The notes beneath the pieces are model-generated. The model did not search any database and was not told the DNA's origin. It saw nothing but the letters and a program-made list of their open reading frames with translations. Both the position numbers and the translations under genes were made by a program. A stretch of 64,000 nt of DNA from Hemileia vastatrix (Eukaryota > Basidiomycota > Pucciniomycetes > Pucciniales > Zaghouaniaceae). The stretch spans positions 38,868,797-38,932,796 of the forward strand of contig JASXTE010000004.1 in NCBI GenBank assembly GCA_030280995.1. Direction: 5' to 3'. Of this stretch, positions 1 through 11,843 are shown piece after piece; the first letter of the stretch is position 1, and each line of letters begins with the position of its first letter.

Positions 1-1555
1 AAAAAAAGGTTAATTATACCATTGAAATCCAAAATAACCACTTACAAAAAAAATTTAGATAAAAAAAATAAAATAAACAGAAAAAAACAAAAAAATTATA
101 ATTAGTAATCAAAAAATCAAAAAAAAGAATAAAGTGACTTACCTGGAGAGATGAGATGACAAAATGAATGAAACCAAATTTTTTAAGGGATGTTGGAGGA
201 GAATAGGAAAAGGATATGAGGGATGAATGAAAAAAAAATCACTGACAAAATATGCGATTTCAGAAAATATGCGATTTCATGTTGAGCTGGTGAAAGAAAA
301 CCAATGAGCCATCCAAAAAAAAAAATTTTCACTGTAAATTCCAAAAAAAAATGAATATGCAACAAGCCAAAATACCAACCCAAGTGAATGAAGTACACAA
401 AGAGGACATTTGGAGAGTACAAAATGGTATGGGAAAGAAAGGGATGATGTGGCCAACATGTGGTTTTGAAAAAAAAATCACAAAAAAAGTGCTGATTTGA
501 GGTCAGAACTGACACCCATAGAAAAAAGATTAAGAAGTAGAAGAAATAAGTAAAAAAGAATGTAAATATGCCTGGTCAAAATATTGAAAATGTCAGGAAG
601 GGGTGTGTGCTGAGGATTGATGGGTAGGTAGCAAGGAAGGTCAGTGTGTCACATGTGACAGGGATGGGGTAAGAAAGGAAGGGATGTTTTGTGGCCAAAA
701 TGTGGTTGTGAAAAAAAATGGGAAAAAAGTGCTGATTTGAGGTCATAACTGACACCCTTTTTTGAAATAAGTGACTTTTTTGCAAAATTTAAGTGCTGAT
801 TTGTAAGTGCTGATTTGGTTTGAAATCCGCACTTAAGTTAAGTGCTGATTTGGTTTGAAATCCGCACTTAAGTTAAGTGCAGATTTGCCAGAACTGACAC
901 CCCCAGGGATGTTGGAGGAGAATAGGAAAAGGATATGAGGGATGAATGAAAAAAAAAATCACTGACAAAATATGCGATTTCATGTTGAGCTGGTGAAAGA
1001 AAACCAATGAGCCATCCAAAAAAAAAATTTCACTGTAAATTCCAAAAAAAAATGAATATGCAACAAACCAAAATACCAACCCAAGTGAATGAAGTACACA
1101 AAGAGGACATTTGGAGAGTACAAAATGGTATGGGAAAGAAAGGGATGATGTGGCCAACATGTGGGTTTGAAAAAAAAATCACAAAAAAAGTGCTGATTTG
1201 AGGTCAGAACTGACACCCATAGAAAAAAGATTAAGAAGTAGAAGAAATAAGTAAAAAAGAATGTAAACATGCCTGGTCAAAATATTGAAAATTTCAGGAA
1301 GGGGTGTGTGCCGAGGATTGATGGGTAGGTAGCAAGGAAGGTCAGTGTGTCACATGTGACAGGGATGGGGTAAGAAAGGAAGGGATGTTTTGTGGCCAAA
1401 ATGTGGTTGTGAAAAAAAATGGGAAAAAAGTGCTGATTTGAGGTCATAACTGACACCCTTTTTTGAAATAAGTGACTTTTTTGCAAAATTTAAGTGCTGA
1501 TTTGGTTTGAAATCCGCAATTAAGTTAAGTGCCGATTTGCCAGAACTGACACACC
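1..1555 (-). mobile_element. PIF/Harbinger-related noncoding fragment, right end
   Basis: The stretch matches, in the same orientation, the noncoding segment of PIF copy B at about 18260-18720 and the reverse complement of copy C at about 52795-53240. Shared landmarks are the CTCCAG/GTAAGT splice-donor-like site (reverse strand, near 140), the segment with GAAAATATGCGATTTC, and A-rich linkers. No transposase or accessory coding sequence is present. The right end near 1530-1555 reads, on the reverse strand, AGGGTGTGTCAGTTCTGGC. This resembles the G-rich ends of the other PIF-like elements here and suggests a sister family. The left end lies outside the window. It appears to sit inside Gypsy internal sequence that resumes at 1556. 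Confidence 0.6.
186..1555. repeat. Two tandem copies of a ~0.7 kb unit (186-904 and 905-1555)
   Basis: The block starting AGGGATGTTGGAGGAG at 186 recurs at 905 and the two copies run in parallel to the end with few differences. The first copy carries an extra short duplication of the ATATGCGATTTC segment near 250-280. It also carries two units of the AAGTGCTGATTTGGTTTGAA hairpin near 790-880, where the second copy has one. Each copy ends in GTGC(A/C)GATTTGCCAGAACTGACAC. High similarity suggests a recent duplication. Confidence 0.8.
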
Positions 1556-1636
1556 CTATTATTTACATGTATCTTCTTTGTGAATTTTTACTTACTGGAT
1601 TATAACCAACAGAATTCTTGAGGAAAGGTCCCCAAT
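1556..1636 (-). other. Gypsy internal sequence next to a 5' LTR (primer-binding region)
   Basis: The sequence ending GAGGAAAGGTCCCCAATT directly before the LTR at 1637 is nearly identical to 11790-11843, which directly precedes the LTR at 11844. Read on the reverse strand both are the first internal bases after the 5' LTR, beginning AATTGGGGACCTTTCC. A primer-binding site would include TGGGGACC. The rest of this second Gypsy copy is missing, replaced by the PIF-like fragment on its left. Confidence 0.55.
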
Positions 1637-3138
1637 TGTCAGGCTAAGATCAACTAAAAGGACCTGAAATAGCTTGAAAATTCTGTTTCTAGAAGATTTA
1701 TATGGTCCTATATGAATACTGTAGTATAAATCCAACAAATAATAAAATATAATTCAAAATAAAGGTTTCAGTAATATAATTCTCACTAGTTTTATATATG
1801 GCTCACAATCTTTTTAGTTGGTAGAAAAATAGATTTTAATAATTCAGATACTATTCAAAATACTTCTAAAAGTACTAATTGATTTGTATTGTAATTTATT
1901 TGGTTATATGGTTTAAATTGTAATGATAAAGAATGTAGAAAACAAGACCCAAAACCTCTTCCTTTTATACACAATGAGCTCCCCAATGAATCCCTTGATT
2001 TACCACTCCAATACACAGTAAATGACTCCTCAATCCAACTAATAGACATGTCCATTAACATCCCCAGTAACCTATAACATAATTAGAAGAGTAACAACCG
2101 CCAAAATCCTGTAATAATAGGGGAAATCTATCAAAATTAAAGAATAAGTTAAAAAGAGAGTATATGCGTATTAAACAACAATATAAAAGACTAAAGAGGG
2201 AATTTTTAAGGTCAATAATAGCTTAATAATAAAGTGGATTCACTTTAGAAATGATGGGGCTAATCCAGACATTATACTACGTGAATTTCCCATTCAAAAA
2301 TGACCAAAATTGACTGAGAAACCACCTAGAAACCCAAAAAAGAGCGTGAGATGTGGGGTAACTACATGCAGTCCTTGGCAGGCACTTGCATGGGTAAATC
2401 CTTGACTAAATTTTGGCGAATTTAAGCGTGGTGATGAAATAAGATGCCAAAAGTGAGGTTATTAATGAAATTAGTGCTTATAAAGAGGGTCAATGCATTA
2501 TTAATTAAGCTAGGACACTAAATAAGCACCTCTTGCCTATTTTAGTGTGTTTCCCCACATAGGGCGTAGAATGTGGGGTAATTATAGTTTGAAAAAGCTA
2601 AATTTACTAAAAATGAAGCTATTCACATGGGAAAAAAGCAGGCAGTATGTGGCCAGTACACAGAAGCCATTTCTGGCATAAAAAACACCAAATTTGAAAA
2701 GTGTTATTTTTATGCATTTAAGTAGCCAAATCAATAGTCCTAAATGAGACAAATTGGAATGTCTAAGCGCAATTTTAATATTCTCAAATTTATAGTGCAT
2801 ATAATCAACTTTTAAGTGAAATAAAGCACATTTCTTATTTTTTGCATAAAACAATGAAAATAACAGCTTTAAGTGTACTTAAAAATTATGTAGCCTTATA
2901 ATTAAGGTTCTTAAGGTTACCCTAACATATTCCAATTTAATATTAAGTACATAAGACTTATAAAAGGTGGATATATGCGTGTATATAAGGTGTTATAATG
3001 GCATTTTTTGTGTATTATTATAATTTTACTTATGTATACTGTTTGTGTACTCTCATTTATTGTTCCCATGTATAGTTCATGTGTTTAACATAACTTATAA
3101 GTACTTTTTACTCAGTACTGGGGATATACAGGCTGACA
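1637..3138 (-). repeat. LTR, family A (5' LTR of a truncated Gypsy copy)
   Basis: Begins TGTCAGGC and ends GGCTGACA, the family A boundaries shared with 11844-13332, 27253-28750 and 45232-46722. It carries the family stem region TTAGTGCTTATAA...CAATGCATTA. Orientation follows the neighbouring internal sequence, which is minus strand. No target duplication is visible: the right flank runs straight into an older LTR of the same family and the left into internal sequence. Confidence 0.75.
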
Positions 3139-3971
3139 AATATAGCCTGAGTAGCCATTAGGAAACCAAAAAATAAGGTGTGAAATGTGGGGTTGCTGAA
3201 TGAAGACTCTAGGCAGCTGCTTGAACAGGTAAATCCTTGAGTAAATAGGTGATTTTAAACATAGTAGTGAGATTTGGGCACCAATCTTGAGTTTATTAAT
3301 GAAATTAGTGCATATAAAGAGGTTAATGCACTAATAATGAAATTAGGACACTAAATAAGCACCTGTTGCTTATTTTAGTGTGTTTCCCCAAAGTGGGCGT
3401 AGAATGTGGGGTAATTATAGTGTGAAAAAGCAAACTTTTCTAAAAATGAAGCTATACACACAGGAAAAATTCAGGCAGTTTGTGGCCAGTACACAGAAGC
3501 CATTTCTGGCATAAAAAACATCAAATTTAAAAAGTGTTAATTTTATGCATTTGAATAGCCAAATCAATAGTTCTAATTAAGACAAATTGATTTTTCAAGT
3601 CACATTTTTGATATTATTAAATTAAAAATGCATATATTCAACCTTAAACTGATTTAAAGTGCATTTCTTATTTTTTCCATAAAACATTGAAAATAACAGC
3701 TTTAAGTCTAATAAAAATTTTGTAACCTTATATTTAAGATTCTTGAGATTACCATAACATATTTAGACTTAATACTAAGTACATAAGACCTATAAAAGGT
3801 GGATATATGCATGTACATAAGGTATTATAATAGCATACATTATATAAAATTATTAATTTCACTTATGTATACATCTTTTATACCATTACATATCTTCCCC
3901 ATGTGTAATAGATGTGTTTAAAATAAATTATGAGAAAGTTTTACTCAGTCCTTGGAATATCCAGGCTGATA
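3139..3971 (-). repeat. 3' LTR of the minus-strand Gypsy, truncated
   Basis: Corresponds to about the last 830 bases (plus-strand sense) of family A. It starts at AATATAGCCTGAG, where other copies have the same motif internally (compare about 12506). It ends GGCTGATA instead of GGCTGACA. The break coincides with the end of the LTR at 3138. The simplest reading is that another family A element inserted here, with AATAT as the likely target duplication whose other copy is outside the window. Confidence 0.7.
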
Positions 3972-3990
3972 CTCCCCCACCCAAAAAAGA
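3972..3990 (-). other. Polypurine tract before the 3' LTR
   Basis: On the reverse strand the bases just before the 3' LTR read TTTTTTGGGTGGGGGAG. A G-rich run in this place serves as plus-strand primer in LTR retroelements. The element at 29714-38453 has a comparable run, AGAGTGAGGGAT, before its right LTR. Confidence 0.55.
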
Positions 3991-4111
3991 ATAAAAAAAA
4001 TGATAAATTATACACTTTTATTTTATTTTATAGGTATTCAGAAAAATCTGTAGAATTAAAGAGTAATTCTTTAAATAAATCAAAACAAATAACATATTAT
4101 GAATACTGGCT

Positions 4112-5560
4112 TTAATGACTCAACCAGTTGAAAAGAATATTATTTCTGTTTAAATTTTTAAGAAGGGAGGATAGATTTGAATTTTCATTTTCAGGTATCC
4201 ACTTATCAAATTCATTTGATTTTCCCTTATATCTTAATAAATACTCAGTTCCTTTCTCTCTAGTAAGAATTTTTTTCTTGAGTATTTCTTCAATCTCAGA
4301 TTTTTCCACAAGTTCTTCAGGATTTTTCTTAGGCCTTCCTCTTCTTTTTGGAAATAAATAAGGATCATTTGCATGGTAAGGTTTTAATAATCAGATAGGG
4401 AAGACTGGTTGTTTCCTATCATATGGGGAATATAGTATGACTTCCACAGAATGATTACCAGCCATTTTTTTTACTAAAATAGGTACCACAAAACAATTTT
4501 TCAATTTCACATTAAATTTTAATTTCAAATGTAGTGCTGAAATAATGAATTCATCTCCTTTTTTAAATTCAAATTCTTTATGGGATTTATCCTATCTTTT
4601 CTTTTCATATTCAAATGTTTTTTTAATACATTCTTCTGCATGCTTTCTAAAAATTTGTTGCATATGAATAAAGGATTTAGTACCAGGGTGTATGTCTAAC
4701 CTTGGTAATTTTTTTAAATGATTTACTGGTGTATTTGAAACATATCCCAGCCAGAGTTCAAATGGCTTTTTCTCTGTTACATAATGAGTTGTGCTATTAT
4801 AAGAAAATTCAAGGCCAGGAATTAATTTTTCCCAGTCATGTGTGAATTTCTCATTGTCTTTTTATTTTAATCCAAAGACACAATTATTTCTGATCATATC
4901 ATCTGGAGTCTGTATCATTCTCTCAGCCAGCCTTTCAGTTGGTGGATGGTGTGCAGTAGAAAATTTCAATTGACAACCTGATACATCCATCAAAGATTCC
5001 CAGAATTCTGAAGTAAATTTTGGATCTCTATCAGAGATTATGCCTTTGGGGAAGCCAGAAGTATTTATCATTTGAGTCGGCCATATCAATGCCAAGTATT
5101 TTGCAGATACCTCTTTATTGGTAGGAATAAACTTACACATTTTTGTTAGGCTGTCTGAAATTTTCCCAGCAAGAGTTGAAGCTTTTTTTCATGCCAATGG
5201 TAAGCCAGTTACAAAGTCCATGTTTATAAGTTCCCATGGGGTTTTTGGTTTCTCTATTTGTTGTAATAACCCAGCTCTCTTTGCAGTTAATCTTTTAGAT
5301 TTTTGGCAAGAGTCACATTTGTATATGTATTTTTGTACATCTTCTTTCATGTTTATCTACCAAGCTGTGTTTTTAACTCTAGTTAATGTTTTGTTAAAAT
5401 CAGAATGGCCAGCTAAGATGTCATCACGGTAAGTGCTTAACATTAACTCTTTTAAAGATGGGGGTATAAATATTAAATTACTTAGATTTTTTCTGTAATA
5501 TATGTATCCATCTTCAGTTGGCAATTTACCTTTTTCCAAACATTTTTAAACTTTGGAGGT
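4112..5560 (-). pseudogene. Gypsy integrase with C-terminal chromodomain, broken
   Basis: Reading from 5560 down: an HHCC zinc-binding segment (AGHSDFNKTL, then CDSCQKSK near 5310). Next comes the catalytic core at 5140-4862 with IISDRDPKFTSEFW (second catalytic Asp) and LAERMIQT (catalytic Glu). The chromodomain lies near 4300-4150 with GTEYLLRYKGKS and a DKWIPE motif. The zinc cysteines lost in the plus-strand sister element are kept here. Frameshifts and stops divide the frame, for example between the core and the chromodomain. The chromodomain would have directed integration to heterochromatin, as known for chromoviruses. Confidence 0.85.
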
Positions 5561-5569
5561 AAAGTTTTA

Positions 5570-6825
5570 ATTAATGCACTCATTGAGGCATTTGTTGGAT
5601 CATTTAATATGATTGGTAATTTAGACAAATCTTTATCAAATGAATAGTTTTCTAATATTTTTTGCTAAATTCTTCCTCCTATATAAATACCAAATATATG
5701 CATCACCACATTTTCAGGCACATAAGCTGGGTTCTCAGTATCATATGGCAAATGGCTTCTGGATAATAAATCCACTTTAGAATGCAATGATCCTTCTCTA
5801 TGAGTGATTGTCATTCTTACTCTGTATTCTTATACAGCTAGTATCCATCTAAACATTTTTCTTTTTGGTATTTACATTTTTAGTATTGATTTTACTGCAC
5901 TAAAATCTGTAATTAATTCAAACTTCTGGTCTACCAGATATTAATGAAGTTTCTCCATGGCCCACAAAATGGCTAAAAATTCTAGTTAGGTAGAACCATA
6001 CCTTAATTCAGTTTTTCTTATAGTTCTGGATATATAACAGATAACTAATTCAGATAATATACCATTTATTATCTGTTTCTGCTGTAAAGTAACACCTTAA
6101 TCTGTAAAGCTTGCATCAGTGTACAAAATAAAAGGGAGGTTAAAATCATGCAGTCCCCATTTTATTGACATTAAACATTCCTTTAATTTATCAAAGGAAT
6201 TTTTTCTTTCATTATTCCAAATGAAAGACTTATTTTTACTAATTGATTTTAAAGGGGCTAAAATGTATTAGTAGTTTTTTATATACTGCCTATAATATCC
6301 TCACATTCATAGAAAGCTTTGAACATCTTTCACATTTTTAGGTATATCAATATTTTTATTGCTGCCACTTTATTCTGGTCAACACAAATTTTTAAGCCAC
6401 ATACAACATTTCCAAGTACTTTCAAGGATTAAAACCCAAACTTACATTTTTTCAATGCTATTTTCATGTTTATTTCATCCATTTTTTTAAATTCTCTTCT
6501 CAGGTGATTTAAATGTTCATCATATGTTTTTGAAATCACAATGATGTCATCATAATATATTAAGAGCCATCCTTCAATCATTTCCTGATGAAGAACACTA
6601 TCCATCAATTTTCGGAAGACTTAAAGTTCATTCTTTGGGCCAAAAGACATTCTCACATATTTATATATTCCCATGTGTGTGGTTATGAGTAAGTTATTCT
6701 GAGAATTCTTTTCCACAGGAATATGATGGTAACCTTTGTTTCCATCCAGACAGGAAATATGTATTGCTCCTTGTAAGGTAGCATGGATAGAAGCTATCCT
6801 TGGGAGAGGGTAAATTTCATCCACA
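5570..6825 (-). pseudogene. Gypsy reverse transcriptase (C-terminal part) and RNase H, broken
   Basis: The segment 6824-6621 encodes DEIYPLPRIASIHAT, CLDGNKGYHHIPVEKNSQ and RMSFGPKN, the RT fingers/palm region. Downstream on the minus strand, near 6560-6530, the frame reads LIYYDDIIV, which holds the YxDD catalytic motif, here YYDD. RNase H follows to about 5800, recognisable only as pieces. The N-terminal part of RT continues at 8066-8456 beyond the nested solo LTR. Multiple stops show it is inactive. Confidence 0.8.
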
Positions 6826-6830
6826 GTAAA

Positions 6831-8065
6831 TGTCAGTCAGTAGTCTAGAAGAAGGTAAGAAAAAGGAAACAGGAACAGAGGAGGAAAGGGTAAAAGGAAA
6901 TAAAGGTTTATAGGGAATAAAAGAAATAAAGATTTAATTTATTTAAAGTGAGACAATGATGAGTTTACTTGAGATATGACACAATAATGAGGATTTATTT
7001 AATAACAATATTATTTGATGTAAGGGTTCTGCGCGGATCACACTTATAACTACTATCAGACTTAAGGCAACCTTTGAATAGTTATATAGAATTTTCAAAT
7101 TAGAATTTTGATACTAATAAAAAATAATATAAACGTAATACAAAAGTATATTCAAGTTGTTGAGTGTATAATAAGTGATTATGCTACAGGGGATTATCCA
7201 AGGCCTTTTTATAGGCAATGGGTCCTCTGAAGCGCTACAACTGACTATATACAAAATAGTAATGAAGTAAAACAAGAAGATTAAAGAAGATATTTGTAAC
7301 ATAGTAATTGAGAGAAAAATATACGAAAATAATAAGAATCCCAATTAAGAAAATAAATTTCCCATCCCAAATTCCCAAATCAGTTAATATAAAATAATGA
7401 GTAACTAAACAACCCTGTGACATAAGAACTATGGGAAAAACAATTCAAAACAAGTATTACAATATGTTTTCAGCATTTTTAAGTGAAACAAATAACATGT
7501 TTTGACGTAACAAGGTATGTAATCAATTTAATTCAGTGTAAATTAAAATGATTTAATTGTTTTCATTATGTAATTAAATAACTAATTTAAATGAAACAAT
7601 TAATTAATTCAAATTGAGAATTTATAATACTATTTTATAAAATAAGTACTATAATTTATTTAATTTTTTCCTGACACAATTAAGGGTCAAAAGAAGCGCC
7701 CAATTTGATTGTTTAATAACATATGAAGTTTTATTTAATATATAAATTTAAATAATTAATGTAATTACATTATATGTCAATTTTACATATATAATTATAA
7801 TATATTTTAGTAATTAATTAATTATAAATTTATAATTATTAAATACATAAAAATGCGCCATTATTTGTAGAATATAAAATATATTATGCTTAATTTAAAT
7901 GTATAAATAATTAATATAACACTTATATTTAATAAGATACTTATATAATTTTATTATGCAATAAAATATTAATTTATATACATCAAATGCAATCATTTAT
8001 GCCCTCTTTCAGATCCAATAAGTTAACATATCATTTACTGGGCTCCTGGTATAGCCTGGCTGACA
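6831..8065. repeat. Solo LTR nested in the Gypsy RT, TSD GTAAA
   Basis: The 1235-bp insert starts TGTCAGTCAG, ends GCCTGGCTGACA, and is flanked on both sides by GTAAA (6826-6830 and 8066-8070), the 5-bp duplication typical of LTR element integration. Removing it and one GTAAA restores continuity of the RT around the YTVDDIYP motif. It has no internal coding region, so it is the product of LTR-LTR recombination. Apart from the TGTCAG/CTGACA ends it does not match families A or B. Confidence 0.9.
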
Positions 8066-8900
8066 GTAAATGTATTTAGAGCTCTGTAATTTCCACATAA
8101 TCCTGCATTATCTTTTTCATAAGAAATTAAAACTGGTGAAATAAAAAATACTTAGGTTCTGTGTCTACTTTTTCACCAGTACCCATTTCCAAAAATATTT
8201 GAATATTGTCTTCAATGTCTTTTCTCTTTGAAGGAGAATCTGGATAAGGTTTCTTTTTTAAGCTTCTAGGAATGTTATCCAAATCACAACTTAAGTATAT
8301 TTTCATCTCATGGTCTTTGACCAATCCTAGCTCATTTAAACCATGAGAAAATGCCATAGGATAAGATTTCATCAATCTCAAAATATTGTCTTCTTCAATT
8401 TTTGAGAGTTGAGGACTGAAAGAGGATTTTTGAATTTCATTTTTGAATTCAACCACTTCAAAGGTGGGTCTTTGACCTTAAAGTTGTTCTTCTTTAGTTA
8501 AAATGGAATAAATTCAATTTTTGGAACAAATCTTGAATTTCCTTTTTTCTTTTACTCCAATTGTGAAGAAACTATTTGCAGGATCTAGTTTGATTCCAAA
8601 TTTTCTCAATAAGTTATTGTAATAATAAATGAATCACTACATTTATTGTAATCCATTACTAAAAATTCAAATACTGCTCTTACATATCCATTATTATATT
8701 TAAAGAATAAAGCAGTCTTACATTTTCTAATTTGACTTAATACTGAACTAAAAACTCTCCATCTCTTTGTCTGTACAGGTTTAGTTTTTCATTGTACTTA
8801 CTCTCAAGTTTCATTAATGTGTTAACAGAAACTACCCTACCTGAAGCCCCAGTGTCAAGAATGGCATTCTCTTCTTTTCTACATATTATAACAGGTGCTC
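8066..8900 (-). pseudogene. Gypsy aspartic protease and N-terminal reverse transcriptase, broken
   Basis: Near 8890-8810 the minus strand encodes AILDTGASGRVVSVNTL, the retropepsin active-site motif D-T-G-A intact. At 8456-8127 it encodes KSYPMAFSHGLNELGLVKDHE and KKKPYPDSPSKRKDIEDNI, the region leading into the RT fingers. The corresponding stretch in the plus-strand element is about 34160-34960. The frame is interrupted by stops and then by the nested solo LTR. Confidence 0.78.
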
Positions 8901-9119
8901 TAATAGGTGTGATTTTGTAAGTATCATGATTTAAATATTTTATTATTTAAGCTTCCTCAATATAATTTAAAGATTCCTCTGTGGGAGTTATTGCATCATT
9001 CAGGAACATAATATCCTGTTCTAATACAAATACCTCATTTTCATCATCACTGTAAGAAGTTTTACTTTTAAAATCTTCACTAGAATCATCCTTTTTATCT
9101 TCATGATTACTGCGTTCAG

Positions 9120-11010
9120 AATCATGTGAGTTCTAAATAAAATTTATTCTCTTCTTACAAGTATAACCTTTTAACCAAGGTTCATTAAATTTGTAGCAAG
9201 TGTTACTTTCTTGTTTCTTAGGGACAAGAGGAGCAGTAGGTATTTTATTCTCAATTCATAACTTACTTGTAGTAGGTCATACTACCTCAATATTTTGCTT
9301 ATAATGATTATATCTTGCTTCATATTTGTGGTTCAATAATATTTTATTGCATATATTAACAAATCCAGAAGTATCTCTGATGATTTCAGTTCTAGCTACA
9401 ATAATGTCTCTAACTGATATAGGCTATTTATATATATATATATTCCAATCATCATAATCTATTGTTGGATCAATGGTTTTCATGATTTTTATTAAATTCA
9501 TTAAAAATACCATTGGTTTATCCCCAGTACTTGGATTATATCTAGTTTTCTCTTACAATATTTATTGAGAGATTCTAAATTTTGGGCCACCAAATTGTCA
9601 TTTTATTATTGCCTTCCATTCACCCAGGAGTAATTAGTTCCCTCACTCAATACAGATTCAAACCATGATAAGGTTACATCTTTAAATAAAGATATTAATT
9701 TTGATGTAATTTCTTCATCAAGTAATTTTTATGAAAATTTTAAGTTATCAATTCTTTGTATGAATTGTTGCCAATCAGATTTTGAATCTCTATCAAAAGA
9801 AGGGTACAGATCTAACTTAGGCCTTTTTTTTGGTTAGTTCTGAATTCCTTAACCTGAAGAAACTCTATTTATTCACTTACTTTGGATAAATGATCATTTA
9901 TTTCATTTCTTACTGATTATTTACTCTCAGAGTCCATGACACTATTTTTCTTTTTCAATCATTGGTTTTTCATATGAATGTTTCAAATGAAGTGGTATAT
10001 TTTACACATAAGAGATTTTTTCATTTATTTTGTCAGTTTTTTTCAAAATATTAGATAATTCTGATTCTAATTTCTATAATTGATATTTTATTACAGGTAC
10101 ATGTGATAAAGTATCATTTATATTTGAAAAAGAAAAATTTACCCATCCCTCAATTTTAGCCATTATATTCTGAGAATTTTCTAATTTACTGTATAAATTC
10201 TTAATCTCAGAGTTTAATTATTCATTTTCATTGGTCAATTCATTTTTTGAATCATTTTTGACCTTAAATTTATTGGAAGTAGTACTCAATGATTTTGTAA
10301 GGTTTAATAATACACTTTCTGTATTATTGTTGGACTCTCTACAGAATTCTTCCAATATTTCAATTCTTAATAATAATTTACTTATGACTTTTGATTCCAT
10401 TAAATATTCTTTCATAAAATATTCAATTTTATCTGTGTCTAACTCAGAAGACTCATCATTATTGTTGGACTCAAAAATTCAACACATTTGGTTCAATTTT
10501 AATGTTCCTAGTATTATCCTTGTTTTCAATAAAACTATGTACATTGTAATCATGTAAAGATAAATATAAAATACTATGTTCAAATGAATAATCTTTGCTA
10601 TCCTTATCAATTATATTCAATAAATCCTTTTGAATTTCATTATGTATGATTAATTCATTATTAGTATTATATAATTGATTTTTAGAAGATGGATTACTTA
10701 CCAAGGTCTTATTCCACTTCCTCATCCTCTCTTTACCTTTCCCTGGTAAGAGTGATTTCTGGAGCTCTGATGAGGAGGATAGTTGTAGTTCTGAGAGTAC
10801 CAGTCCCATTTTTCATTTTCTTTCTGTAATATTTTGGTCATCAACTTGATTTGGAGCTAAAGGTAATTCTGGAAGAACCATGGAAGTGTTGCTGACTACT
10901 GTGGTAGGTTGATCCTTGAGTCTTACCAGTGATTGATATACTTCTATGAGTCCTTGAGCTGCACTCTTCTCCAGATTGTTCATCTGGTCCAACATGTTGT
11001 TTACCTTCAC
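9120..11010 (-). pseudogene. Gypsy gag-like region, broken
   Basis: The stretch covers the gag position between 5' LTR and protease. Pieces at 11010-10813 and 10809-10471 are Ser/Asn/Lys-rich and probably coiled. The 9780-9600 stretch corresponds to the capsid-like segment of the plus-strand sister (33129-33422). Near 9230-9150 a degraded zinc-knuckle-like segment (CYKFNEPWLKGYTCKK) has lost one Cys relative to the sister. Many stops. Identification rests on position and similarity to the sister element. Confidence 0.6.
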
Positions 11011-11843
11011 TTTAAGGTTGTTTAGAAGTGATGATAGGGAATTAATTTGCTCTTTTAAAGTGTTTCTTGACTTCTTTATTGTGATTTGGTTTAATAGCCT
11101 TTATTTTCCCATATAGACATTTGAGGAGTGTTGCTTTTTTGGGAGATTCTTTTTCCTCCATTTGAATGTCCTGTAACAGTTTTATCAGCTATAGGTCTTG
11201 AATTTTAAGGCTTTACCTCATTACTCACAATTTCAGAATTTTCACACATGTTGCAAGTGGACATTAATCAAAAATTCATATATAAGTATTAAAAACCTCA
11301 AAAAGAGTTTTATCAGTATTTTTATAGCACTGCTTAAGTAAATTTATTTCTTACTTTTAGGTTTTATAGTGAATTTATAAGTGCCAAAAGTTAAATATGC
11401 TATTACGTGGTCACTTAATGCAAGAGGTCAACAAATTTAGCCATGTTTTATATTTAAAAAAAATGTTGTCAGTAATTTTCTTATTAAATATTTAATGAGT
11501 TTTACAAACCAAGAAAAAAGGAATAAAATTTCTTTTAAAAAGAATAAATTAATCATTTTTTATCATTTGGTTTTTTATCTGCAAGGATTACAAATTTAAT
11601 TGGTCTATTGACAGATCATTACTAAGAAAAATTTATATTCAATTAGTAGTAAAAATTTTGATTTAATATGACAAATTTTATTATATAACTGGATTTCTTT
11701 TACTGAAATAACTATATTTAGTGACCCAAACCTTTTTTAATTAATCCAAATATTTTTATAAGTATTTTACATACTTGTAGCATCTTTTGAATTTTTACTT
11801 ACTGGAAGATAACTAATAGAATTCTTGAGGAAAGGTCCCCAAT

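Noticed and set aside
183..1270. Several minus-strand open frames of 60-110 aa rich in Phe/His/Leu
   Set aside because: They are reading frames through the A-rich noncoding PIF segment; the same frames recur at 18300-18840 with indels that do not respect codons.
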